Positions 21,752 to 32,307 of a DNA stretch of 64,000 nucleotides are shown in pieces (positions within the stretch are counted from its first letter, which is position 1; each line of letters begins with the position of its first letter). The notes beneath the pieces are model-generated. The model was not told where the DNA came from. It saw only the letters and a program-made list of their open reading frames with translations, and did no database searches. The stretch comes from Amphiura filiformis (lineage: Eukaryota > Echinodermata > Ophiuroidea > Amphilepidida > Amphiuridae): assembly GCF_039555335.1 (NCBI RefSeq), contig NC_092629.1:3739912-3803911 (forward strand), in the 5' to 3' direction. The translations under genes were made by a program, and so were the position numbers.

Positions 21752-23155
21752 ATAAAGTTAGGCAGATCTTCATGTACCACCAAGTGAAGAGGTAATGTAA
21801 AGTTAGGCAGATCTTCATGTACCATCAAGCAAGAGGTAATGTAAAGTTAGGCAGATCTTCATATACCATCAAGCAAGAGGTCATGTTAAGTTAGGCATAT
21901 CTTCATATACCATCAAGCAAGAGGTCATGTTAAGTTAGGCAGATCTTCATATACCATCACGCAAGAGGTCATGTTAAGTTAGGCAGATCTTCATGTACCA
22001 TCAAGCAAGAGGTAATGTAAAGTTAGACAGATCTTCATATACCACCAAGCAAGAGGTAATGTAAAGTTAGGCAGATCTTCATGTACCATCAAGCAAGAGG
22101 TCATGTTAAGTTAGACAGATCTTCATATACCACCAAGCAAGAGGTAATCTAAAGTTAGGCAGATCTTCATGTACCATCAAGCAAGAGGTAATGTAAAGTT
22201 AGGCAGATCTTCATGTACCATCAAGCAAGAGGTAATGTAAAGTTAGACAGATCTTCATATACCACCAAGCAAGAGGTAATGTAAAGTTAGGCAGATCTTC
22301 ACGTACCACCAAGCAAGAGGTAATGTTAAGTTAGGCAGATCTTCATGTACCATCAAGCAAGAGGTAATGTAAAGTTAGGCAGATCTTCACGTACCACCAA
22401 GCAAGAGGTAATGTAAAGTTAGGCAGATCTTCACGTACCACCAAGCAAGAGGTAATGTAAAGTTAGGCATATCTTCATGTACCATCAAGCAAGATGTAAT
22501 GTAAAGTTAGGCAGATCTTCATATACCACCAAGCGAAGAGGTAATGTTAAGTTAGACAGATCTTCATGTACCACCAAGCGAAGAGGTAATGTTAAGTTAG
22601 GCATATCTTCATGTACCACCAAGATGTAATGTAAAGTAAGACAGATCTTCACGTACCACCAAGCAAGAGGCAATGTGAAGTAAGTAAGATCTTCGTGTAC
22701 CACCAAGCAAGAGGTAATGTAAAGTTAGGCAGATCTTCATGTACCATCAAACAAGAGGTAATGTAAAGTTAGACAGATCTTCATGTACCACCAAGACGTA
22801 ATGTAAAGTTAGGCAGATCTTCATATACCATCAAGCAAGAGGTAATGTAAAGTTAGGCAGATCTTCATGTACCACCAACCAAGAGTTAATATAAAGTTAG
22901 GCAGATCTTCATGTACCACCAAGCAAGAGGTAATGTAAAGTTAGGTAGATCTTCATATACCATCAAGCAAGATGTAATGACAAGTTAGGCAGATCTTCAT
23001 GTGCCACCAAGTGAAGAGGTAATGTTAAGTTAGGCAGATCTTCATGTACCATCAAGCAAGAGGTAATGTGAAGTTAGGCAGATCTTCATGTACCATCAAG
23101 CAAGAGGTAATGTAAAGTTAGGCAGACCTTCATGTACCATCAAGCAAGATGTAAT
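21752..23155 (+). repeat. 44-bp satellite, array 1
   Basis: About 32 head-to-tail copies of a 44-bp unit containing TAATGTAAAGTTAGGCAGAT, the palindrome AGATCT and ACCAYCAAGCAAGA. Common variants are GTAAAG/GTTAAG, ATGTACC/ATATACC and ACCACC/ACCATC. Some units are 45 bp (GTGAAGAGG, GCGAAGAGG) or shortened (AAGACGTAAT). It ends where a minus-strand LINE was inserted. Confidence 0.97.
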
Positions 23156-23704
23156 TCATTCATTCATTCATTCATATTTTATTTCCATAAAATCATTACA
23201 TTACATTACATTACATTACATTACATTACATTACATTACATTACATTACATTACATTACATTACATTACATTGCATCAAAAAATATACAAACACGATACA
23301 TAATGGAGGAAAAGGCTGGAAGACCAAAAAGGCCTGAAAGTTAGCCTTTCCCTAAAATCAAATGAAATTAGCACAAAAAATAAAAAGCAACTTTACTAAA
23401 CATAACCAAAAGACAAGACAAGGGACGGGACGTGCTCACGGAAAAGATTAATTATATTAAAAAATAAGTTGGTTTTTTTTTTAATTCATTGCGGAAATGT
23501 TTGACAGATTTTGAAGCTTTCAGATTTGTATCTAATGAATTCCAAAGAATGGGGCCTCTTGTACGTATGGCATGATCAGAAAACACTTTCTTATTTTTGG
23601 TTAAATTTAGGTTTTGTCTTGTAGTCATGTATGTCAGAGCGTTTAGTAAAATAATTATCAAATGAACAGGGCAGCTCATTTATGGAGTACCTGTACATGT
23701 GTAC
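23156..23704 (-). mobile_element. CR1-type LINE, 3' half (split element)
   Basis: The minus strand reads MYRYSINELP (about 23695) and then HAIRTRGPILWNSLDTNLKA with KSVKHFRNEL, the C-terminus of a CR1/jockey-type ORF2. The 3' UTR holds an (ATTAC)16 run and ends in a (TGAA)n tail at 23156. It continues at 28667: DMYTLELGT at that junction is the expected preceding sequence. The two parts are one element, interrupted by the LINE at 23705-28666. Confidence 0.88.
23194..23273 (+). repeat. Pentanucleotide microsatellite (ATTAC)16
   Basis: About 80 bp of uninterrupted CATTA/ATTAC repeats within the 3' UTR of the minus-strand LINE. On the complementary strand it reads (TAATG)n, and TAATG is also part of the 44-bp satellite unit. 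Confidence 0.97.
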
Positions 23705-23873
23705 AGATAATTTTAATCGTGTGTATTGACTCAAAATAATCATCAAATATCACCATTTGGTTTTGCCATCAATCTTCTATTTTCATCATCACCTACTATT
23801 TGTATCCTGTGGATCATACTTGGACCATATTTGACTGGTTTTGTTACTTTCAACGATATTTAAGTGACTTTTT

Positions 23874-24734
23874 GTGTCCGGAATGGGTCCACCAACACCA
23901 ACAATGGAACTGAGAGGTAGGAGTGGGAAAGTTAAACCCGTGAAAGATGATGATGTGAGTACTGATATTCAACCTCAAACAGAGCCTGACTTCGAAACCT
24001 TTGTCAGAAGCTCCCTAAGAACGATAATTGATGGTCAAACTTCCTTACGTGAGTCAATTACAAGCCTCCAAAAACGTCAAGACAAACTGGAAGCTATGGT
24101 TAAAGAAAACGAACAGAATTTTGATGAATCGATTGAATTTCAATCATCCCGTACATCAGACATAGAAAAACAGGTCTCAGCTTTAAAACAACAAAATTCT
24201 AAGCTGATACACCAAATAGATCAACACAAAAGTGATGTGAAGAAATTACGTGAATCAAGTGATAATCTAGAAAGGCATTCACGGCGTCATAACTTGTTGT
24301 TATGCAACTATGGTCCTGAGAAGAAAGATGAGGTCCCCGCAGATATCGTAAACAGAGTTCTGAAAAAAGATCTTGGGCTGAACATTACGGTAGAGGTTGC
24401 CCATCGGACGGGTAGACAGAGTCAAGACAAGAATCGTCATAGGCCAATCATTTTTAAAGTACTTTCGCTAATCGATAAAGATTCCATTATCACAGCAAAG
24501 AAGGAACTTAAAAAGGCCTCATATTACATCAAGACCGACGAAATCGAGTCAGACAGAAAGGAACGGTTCAGACTGAAATCAGTTGCGGAGACCGCGTATA
24601 AAGCTGGCAAGAAAACAGTTTTCAAACGCGGTAAACTGTTCATAGATAATAAACTGTACAAAGAATCAAGTGACAACGCTGAGAATACGGGTTCTCAAGA
24701 GAACACGGGTTCTCATCACGATCATTCGGACTAG
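23874..24734 (+). CDS. LINE ORF1 protein (L1-type, coiled coil plus RNA-binding region)
   Basis: 286 residues, intact. The N-terminus is acidic and polar; residues about 45-145 form heptad-rich coiled coil (TSLQKRQDKLEAMVKENEQN, later VSALKQQNSKLIHQIDQHKS). Then LERHSRRHNLLLCNYGPEKK, AHRTGRQSQDKNRHRPIIFK and YYIKTDEIESDRKERFRLKS follow, resembling the RRM and C-terminal domain of L1-type ORF1 RNA-chaperone proteins. The tail is Asn/His-rich. In L1 such proteins trimerise and coat the element RNA; that role is inferred here. It is followed after 35 bp by ORF2. Confidence 0.8.
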   Translation: MSGMGPPTPTMELRGRSGKVKPVKDDDVSTDIQPQTEPDFETFVRSSLRTIIDGQTSLRESITSLQKRQDKLEAMVKENEQNFDESIEFQSSRTSDIEKQVSALKQQNSKLIHQIDQHKSDVKKLRESSDNLERHSRRHNLLLCNYGPEKKDEVPADIVNRVLKKDLGLNITVEVAHRTGRQSQDKNRHRPIIFKVLSLIDKDSIITAKKELKKASYYIKTDEIESDRKERFRLKSVAETAYKAGKKTVFKRGKLFIDNKLYKESSDNAENTGSQENTGSHHDHSD

Positions 24735-24769
24735 GACAGAGATGGCTGTCATCATTCATTACGAATTGG

Positions 24770-27700
24770 ATGCTGGAGCATTGGGGTTGGTACTTAGAAA
24801 ACTGTGAATTGCGTAAAAATATTATTGCTAAGTGTGATTTTGATATTATGTGTCTTGTAGAAACTCATATGAAAGAAAATGATGTTATAAATGTTCCCAA
24901 CTATATGTGGTTTGGTCATAATAGATCCGTTCTCCATTGTAAAGCAAGAAAAGGTTCAGGTGGTGTTGGTATTCTTGTACATAAACGTATTCTTAAATCT
25001 TTCACAATCAAAACTGTGGAAAAAACGCATGATGGTATATTGTGGTTGAAATTTACTAACAAAAGTGCCAAGGAAAATTTTAATGTTTGCTGTTGTTATT
25101 TACCACCCGAAAATTCAAGTCGCGGTGGTCACGCTGAAGAGTTTTTTGATGCATTAATTTCTGATATTTACAAATTTCAAGATACTGGTTCGTTGCAAAT
25201 ATGTGGTGATTTTAATGCCAGAATTGGTGACAGTGTAGATTATATTGAAGGTGTTGATGAAGTTAAAACTCGTAAAGTCATTGATTTTAGTACGAACTCA
25301 CAAGGTAAACCATTCATTGACTTTTGTATAAGTGCTAATATGTGTTGTCTAAACGGTAGAAATGATGATGTAATAGATAATTTTACTTGTGTTTCAACAA
25401 AAGGTAAATCAGTTGTTGATTACTGTCTCGTTCCATATGATGGATACATGAACTTTGCGCAGTTCGAAGTGTCACTTGTTCAAGATCTTATTGAAAAGTA
25501 TAGTGTGCCTGTGTGTAGTACTATACCTGATCATTCATTGTTATCATGGGTGTTCAAAACTAATGTTTTCTCTTGTTATGAAAAATCTGTGAATAAGTCA
25601 AATGTCGACTTGAAAAGTCTGGCTAAATTGTATGATTTGCGTGAAATACCTTCCACTTTTCTTATGGATGAGTCTAGTGTGTCAAAAGCAAATGAATTGA
25701 TTGCTGAAATAGATACCAACCAAGGCAATCAGAGTGAGGTTGACAGTGTTTATGACAAGTTTGAAACTTACATTAAGTCTGCAGTTGAAAAGAACTTTAA
25801 GAAAAAGAACAATAAGCGTGGTAAACACAATAAGGGTATGAGACATACTCCTAAACCATGGTGGAACGAATCACTTCAATTGATTTGGGATGAGGTGTGT
25901 TGTAAACAAAAATCTTGGCTAAGATGTAAAATACCAAACATGCGTAATACCTTATTTGTGCAATATAAATCAGCTCATAGATAATTTGATAAAGCTGTGA
26001 AGAAAGCTAAACGACAATTTCAATACAGTAAGATCAAAGATATTGATGATATGTTGAATGGTGACCAATCTATGTTTTGGAAAGAGATCGGTAAAATTGG
26101 TGTTAACAGTTGTAAACAAAGTAGTAGTATACCAATGGAGGTAATAACAGATACTGGTGAAACTACAGATAATACTGACCATGTTTTAAACAAATGGTGT
26201 AATGAATTTGAATCGCTTTTCAAAGCTGACGCAAATAATTTTGATGACGAGTTTTGTCACATATAAAGACAAAATTGAAAGATCTTGAAGCTAGTTCGTC
26301 TGAAAAAGATTATACTGCAGTTAATCTCAATAAACCTCTTGAGCTTGATGAAGTTATTGGTGCAATTAATAGAGCTAAATTGAATAAAGCTGCTGGTGTT
26401 GATGGTATTGTAACAGAATTACTTAAGAACAAAACTATGACAGTTGTCCTCCATGCTCTCTTTAGCCGTTGTTTTACATGTGGTATTTGTCCCTCCAAAT
26501 GGAGATTTGGTTTAATAAACCCAATACCTAAATCTGGTAATAATGATCCTAGAGATCCGATGAGTTACAGAGGTATAACGCTGATTTCAGTGGTATGTAA
26601 AATATATTGTGATGTGATCCGTAAAAGGCTCACAGATTGGCTTGAAGAAAATAACATTATCAATGAAGAGCAGAATGGTTTTAGAAAGAACCGTGGTTGT
26701 CTTGATCATTTATACACATTTTCATCTATTGTACAGAATCGAAATCTTTGTAAAAAAGACACATTTGCTTGTTTTATTGATGCCAAGAAGGCATTTGACC
26801 GTGTCATTCGTGATTGTTTATGGTATAAACTTAGAAGTATAGGTATTAATGGTAACTTTTATAACTGTATTAAAAGTCTTTATGAAGATGTGAAATGTTC
26901 GGTAAGGGTTAATAACTTTATGACAAATTGGTTTGATGTTGAAATCGGTGTGAAACAAGGTTGTTTACTTTCTCCCGTGCTCTTTAACATTTATTTGAAT
27001 AGTATTGTGAATGAAATACAAGAATTAAACTGTGGTGTTCCTGTGCTTGATACAAAAATTGATCTGCTAATGTATGCAGATGATATTGTACTTGTTGCTG
27101 AAAGTGAAAGTTCACTTCAAAGAATGTTAGACTGTGTATCAAATTGGACTAAAAGATGGCGTATAAGTTTAAATGACACAAAGACTCAGGTAGTTCATTT
27201 TCGCACTAAAAGCCGTGATAAATCTAATGTACAATTTACATGCTGTGATACTAACATCTCTACAGTAAGTGGTTATAAATATTTAGGCATTTGGTTTGAC
27301 GAATATCTTGATTTTCATGTGTCTACCCGAAATCTAGCTGCTTCTGCACCCAGAGCTCTGGGAATGGTCATCAGTAAAGTCAAAGCCCTGGGTGGTATCA
27401 ATTTCAATTCTTTCACCAAGCTTTATGACTCTTTCGTTGGTCCAATTTTAGACTACGGCAGTGGGGTCTGGGGTATTGATGAGTTTTCCTCGATTAATTC
27501 TGTGTTCTACCGCGCTTGCCGATTTTTCCTTGGTGTTGGGAAATATGTTCCAAATGACGCCATGCTTGGTGACTTGGGATGGGTTTCCCCTTTTGAGCGT
27601 CAAATGCAGTCAGTGGCTAGATTGTGGAGTCGTCTTTCAAAACTAGACAGCAACCGTTACCCAAGTAAAGTTTTTCAATGGTCACAACATTTAGCAGGTA

Positions 27701-28296
27701 AAGGTATTAAGAACTGGTGTTACAAAGTAAGATCGTTATGTTCTAAGTTGAATTGTGATCTAATTTTGAGTATTTCTGAACAGATCGGTACTCGAAACTT
27801 AGTTAATCATATATCCGATGCTGCTAAATTGTTTGTAGAAAATCGTTGGAAAGAGGAAAAAAAGAACCCAAATGCTCGCAATAAACTTCGTACGTATCGC
27901 ACCTTTAAATCCACTTATTGCACTGCTGAGTATGTAAACACCATTATGAAGAAGTGTAATAGGCGGGCTTTAGCCCTCTTCAGGTGTGGATGCGCTCCAA
28001 TTGCCATTGAAACGGGTCGTTATAACAACACTCAGGTACAGAACCGAATTTGTAATATTTGTAATATGAATTGTATTGAAGATGAGTTCCACTGTTTTAT
28101 AATTTGTTCAACGTATAATGATATCAGATCCAATTTCTTTAATGACATGGTTAAATTTAACCCAAGTTTCTCAAATCTTTCAGATTACAATAAATTTATT
28201 TTTGTAATGTCAGATGGCAACCATTGTTGCAGGGTAGCAAAATTTGCAAATGAAATTCTCACACTTCGTCAATCTATTGTGTACACTAAGGGATAA
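24770..28296 (+). pseudogene. LINE ORF2: APE endonuclease plus reverse transcriptase, broken
   Basis: Codons from 24770 encode an APE-type endonuclease: CLVETHMKE (catalytic Glu), QICGDFNARIGD and TIPDHSLLSW (the Asp-His pair). An in-frame TAA at 25982-25984 interrupts the linker, after which the same frame resumes to 26266. A frameshift near 26254-26266 moves to the RT frame, open to 28296. RT shows AAGVDGIVTELLKN, FIDAKKAFDRV, GVKQGCLLSPVLFNIYLNSI and the catalytic MYADDIVLVAE. The C-terminus has ICNICNMNCIEDEFHCFIIC, a Cys/His knuckle. Two lesions in about 1170 codons suggest a fairly young but inactive copy. Confidence 0.9.
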
Positions 28297-28666
28297 ATTG
28301 TAATTATTATTTAGCTGTCTCCTCATGTACACGTCAACATCATGCTTGCTTCTGCCATATTGCGCATTTGCGGCTTGCTTATTTGGTTCTTTTGGTCTAG
28401 GCCTATAGCATGATGGGCGTTTGATGAGGTTTCAGCTAACATTTCCTTGTGTTTATTTAAAAAAAATGTATATGCATGTTGTTGTTTTTAAAAAACCTTG
28501 ACTATATTTATATATAGTATTATGTGCTATTTATATGTATTATTATGTGCTATATTTTTATATTGTATATTATTGTTTTGTCACTCATAAGCCAGAATTG
28601 GCTGGTCTCTATGTGAGAGTGTGACGTTAATAAAGATTAAACTAAACTAACTAAACTAAACTAAAC

Positions 28667-30511
28667 TGTGTACCTAATTCCAGTGTGTACATATCTTCAA
28701 CCTTTAATGCGTTATAATTAGCAAACAATGGCGTTGTGTGATTTCTCTAGTGACCGTTTGCCACAATTCTTATAGCCCATTTTTGAATTTTTACAATTTT
28801 ATTTAAGTAAGCTTTACATGTATTTCCAAAAGTATTTCATAATTCAAGTAAGGCAATATTAATGTACAATAAAGTGTATATAAAATACGATTTGGAACAA
28901 AAAGTTTCAATTTATTCATGATAGGCCTACCGACATTTCTTGATATAGTTTTAGATACACAATCAATGTGACATTTCCAAGTGAGACATTCGTCTATTAG
29001 TACACTAAGGAATTTTGTTTGATGCACTCTTTCTAAAATCGTATGATCTAGTGTGATTTGCAAGTTTTGATTCAACGATGTCATTTTGGGTGTGCCAAGT
29101 ATCATGTAATTTGTTTTGGTGGCATTTATTGACAATTTATTAGCTTTAAACCAATTGCTTACTTCCTTTAATTCTTCATTAACAATGTTTATCTGGCGTT
29201 CTACGTTTTTATGTGAGTACAAAATAGTGGTATCATCAGCAAAAAGGACGAATTCGAGTACTTTGGAAGCATTAGTTATATCATTGATATAGAGTAAAGA
29301 TAGAAGTGGACCCAGGATTGATCCTTGCGGAACACCACATATAATATTGCGTGATTCTGATTTATAAGAATTAGAATAAACATATTGCTTTCTGTTACTT
29401 AGATCGTTTCTGAACCATTCTAACACAATACCACGAAAGCCATAGTGTTCTAATTTATGTAAGAGTGTGTTATGATCGATTGTATCAAAGGCTTTTGACA
29501 AGTCCAGAAATATTCCAATAGTCGTTTCATTTCTTTTAACTGCTGCAATAACTTTGCCTACCATTTGCTCTATAGCCATAAAGGTTTAATGTTTTGACCG
29601 AAAGCCAAATTGTTTGGTGTTAAGGATTTGCTTATTTTCAATGTAATCCGTACATCTGTTAAAGATTAATTTTTCAAGAATTTTTGAAAAACACGGTAGG
29701 AGAGAGAAACTGGACGATAGTTTGAGAATACCTCAGCATCTTCTTTTTTTTGTATAATGGTATAGTATGACCTTTGCTATTTTTAATTTATCAGGAACAA
29801 TCCCAGTAGATATAGACAAATTAAATATCATATTAAGAGGTTTAGCAATTTCATTGCACACTTTTTTAATAATTAGATTACCAATATTGTCATGGCCTCC
29901 ACCTTTATTTATGTCGAATTTATACGTTTTGAATATTTGAAATTTGTTGTCGTTTGGTGATTGAATGTACCGTATTGTTAATATAACATATTCTTTTTGT
30001 TAATACTTTTTAACAATCCCTTCGTAATCCATGGCGCTATTGGTTCTTTTCTTCTATTACCAGTACATTTCTTTAACGGAATACATTCATCGTAAAGCGT
30101 ATTAAAGGTGTCAACGAATTTATTATAGTCATCATTTGCATCAATATTATCAAGAATTTCACCGCATTTAACGTCGGATAGTTTTGTTTTAAATTTATCA
30201 ATATTCTTACTATTATGATTTCTTTTATATATAACGTCTTTCGCTTTACACATTTGATTTTCTACTTCGAGTTGGTTGATAAAGTAGTTGGAAAGTGGTC
30301 ACTTATGTCAGTAATCATAATTGTTGATTTGATAATATTGTCATTATTTGTAAGGATATTATCAATAATTGTAGCAGTAGATTCTGTGATTCTTGTCGGT
30401 TTATAAATAGTAGGTATTAATGAATAGGAGTAAAGAAGTTCAAGGTAATCATGAGTATGTCTGTCGCTGTCTACTTTAAGTAAATCGATGTTAAAATCAC
30501 CCATAATATAA
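28667..30511 (-). mobile_element. CR1-type LINE, 5' half (split element, 5' truncated)
   Basis: The minus strand opens in the endonuclease at GDFNIDLLKVDSDRHTHDYL (30504), with DISDHFPT, then the linker, then RT (29579-28803) with GIFLDLSKAFDTIDHN, CGVPQGSILGPLLSLLYIND and FADDTTILY. It is 5' truncated at about 30511, where it meets satellite. With 23156-23704 it forms one element; the satellite target is duplicated as ATGTAA (23149-23154 and about 30511-30516), and the sequence outside reconnects in satellite phase. Confidence 0.85.
28803..29579 (-). pseudogene. Reverse transcriptase of the split CR1-type LINE
   Basis: 258 codons of the RT palm and thumb: KAFDTIDHNTLLHKLEHYG, PQGSILGPLL, FADDTTILY (catalytic Asp pair intact) and NWFKANKLSINATKTNYMIL. 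The frame fails near 28803, and the thumb continues in another frame (AYLNKIVKIQKWAIRIVANG) with a stop. The upstream endonuclease half (30504-29978) has further breaks. Confidence 0.85.
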
Positions 30512-31638
30512 ATAATGTAAAGTTAGGCAGATCTTCATGTACCACCAAGCAAGAGGTCATGTTAAGTTAGACAGATCTTCATTATACCATCAAGCAAGAG
30601 GTAATGTAAAGTTAGACAGATCTTCATATACCACCAAGCAAGAGGTAATGTTAAGTTAGGCAGATATCACGTACCATCCAGCAAGATGTAATGTAAATTT
30701 AGGCAGATCTTCATGTACCACCAAGCAAGAGGTAATGTAAAGTTAGGCATATCTTTATATACCACCAAGCAAGAGGTAATGTAAAGTTAGGCAGATCTTC
30801 ATGTACCACCAAGCAAGAGGTAATGTTAAGTTAGACAGATCTTCATGTACCATCAAGCAAGAGGTAATGTAAAGTTAGGTAGATCTTCATATACCACCAA
30901 GCAAGAGGTAAAGTTAGGCAGATCTTCATGTACCATCAAGCAAGAGGTAATGTTAAGTTAAGCAGATCTTCATGTACCACCAAGTGAAGAGGTAATGTAA
31001 AGTTAGGCAGCTCTCACGTACCATCCAGTAAGATGTCTACTTTAAGTAAATCGATGTTAAAATCACCCATAATATAAATAATGTAAAGTTAGGCAGATCT
31101 TCATGTACCACCAAGCAAGAGGTCATGTTAAGTTAGACAGATCTTCATTATACCATCAAGCAAGAGGTAATGTAAAGTTGGACAGATCTTCATATACCAT
31201 CAAGCAAGAGGTAATGTTAAGTTAGACAGATCTTCATTATACCATCAAGCAAGAGGTAATGTAAAGTTAGGCAGATCTTCATGTACCATCAAGCAAGAGG
31301 TAATGTAAAGTTAGGCAGATCTTCATGTACCCTCAAGCAAGAGGTAATGTAAAGTTAGGCAGATCTTTATGTACCACCAAGCAAGAGGTAATGTAAAGTT
31401 AGGCAGATCTTCATGTACCCTCAAGCAAGAGGTAATGTAAAGTTAGGCAGATCTTCATGTACCATCAAGCAAGAGGTAATGTAAAGTTAAGCAGATCTTC
31501 ATGTACCACCAATATGTAATGTAAAGTTAGGAAGATCTTCACATGTACCACCAAGCAAGAGGTAATGTAAAGTTAGGCAGATCTTCATGTACCATCAAGC
31601 AAGAGGTAATGTAAAGTTAGGCAGATCTTTACGTACCA
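30512..31638 (+). repeat. 44-bp satellite, array 2
   Basis: Same unit as array 1. It contains a 566-bp-spaced duplication: the LINE-satellite junction sequence from 30469 to about 30650 recurs at 31035 to about 31216, including about 45 bp of LINE endonuclease code (31035-31078). The array is cut at 31639-31642 (TTAA) by a MITE. Confidence 0.95.
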
Positions 31639-31642
31639 TTAA

Positions 31643-32307
31643 AGGCCCTTTCAGTGATTTCACAGGAACATTAAAAAAATGGAAATTTGTCAGAGTTGCT
31701 TAGAAATAAAGAATAAGTCTACAGAATTTCATTAAACCACTTTTCCCTGAATACATCGACAAATTAGTCAAAAAAACAGAAGTTTTAGAAAGGTTTTCTA
31801 CTTCAACTCTGAGAAAATCGAGATTTTCGTACAGTGCGCCACCAATCGACTGGGAAAACTTCCTAGTCCAGTGTTTCTAACACGGGGAAGTAGAGTCTAA
31901 ATTGATTTAAAACAGACGCTTTTAAGCTACAATTTTGTAGTAGAAAACAAAATAAGCAATTAAAGATCACCGAGGCAAACTAACGGTCAAAAAAAAAAAA
32001 AAAAACAGTTAAAATTGTGTATTTTGTTTAAAATAGTAGCTACTGATGTAATAAGTAGTAGAAACAATACGCAACGCGTGTTGGTACGTGGAGAGTGAGC
32101 TTCTTTCGATCTCGAGTCGGACTGTTTGTACTGTCAGTATCAAAAGTCCAGAATCATGCAAATGCTTTATTTTGTCTAAAATACACGGCTTTCGACCGAA
32201 CCACTAGCAGGCTATGTTAGCACATCTATGCCAATTACAAAGGTACCAAAATCTGAATTTTGATGATTTTTACGATCGTCCGGATGAGCAAATCACTGAA
32301 TGGGCCT
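31643..32307. mobile_element. Kolobok/T2-like MITE with TTAA target duplication
   Basis: 665 bp. The ends are AGGCCCTTTCAGTGATTT and its inverted copy (one mismatch), flanked on both sides by TTAA. Joining the flanks restores the satellite phrase CCATTAAGCAAGAGG, which occurs intact nearby (32519). TTAA duplication with a TTAAAGG terminus fits the T2 MITEs linked to Kolobok transposons; piggyBac also uses TTAA. There is no coding capacity. A decayed relative lies at 6559. Confidence 0.88.

Larger units (their letters stand above)
23705..28666 (+). mobile_element. Nearly complete L1/Tx1-like LINE inserted into another LINE
   Basis: 4962 bp with a 170-bp 5' leader, an ORF1, an EN-RT ORF2 and a 3' end with a (TAAAC)n-type tail. 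It is flanked by the 7-bp duplication TGTGTAC (23698-23704 and 28667-28673). The host is the minus-strand CR1-type LINE. ORF1 has an L1-like layout and ORF2 a C-terminal CxxC-HxxxC knuckle. ORF2 is broken by one stop and one frameshift, so this copy is no longer autonomous. Confidence 0.9.

Noticed and set aside
21634-22706. Minus-strand open frames with repeated VVHEDLPNFTLPL-like peptides in the satellite
   Set aside because: They are translations of the 44-bp unit; 44 is not a multiple of 3 and frames persist only where 45-bp or shortened units occur. No start or splice context.
23088-23344. Open frames rich in HYITL repeats
   Set aside because: Translation of the (ATTAC)n microsatellite and satellite edge.
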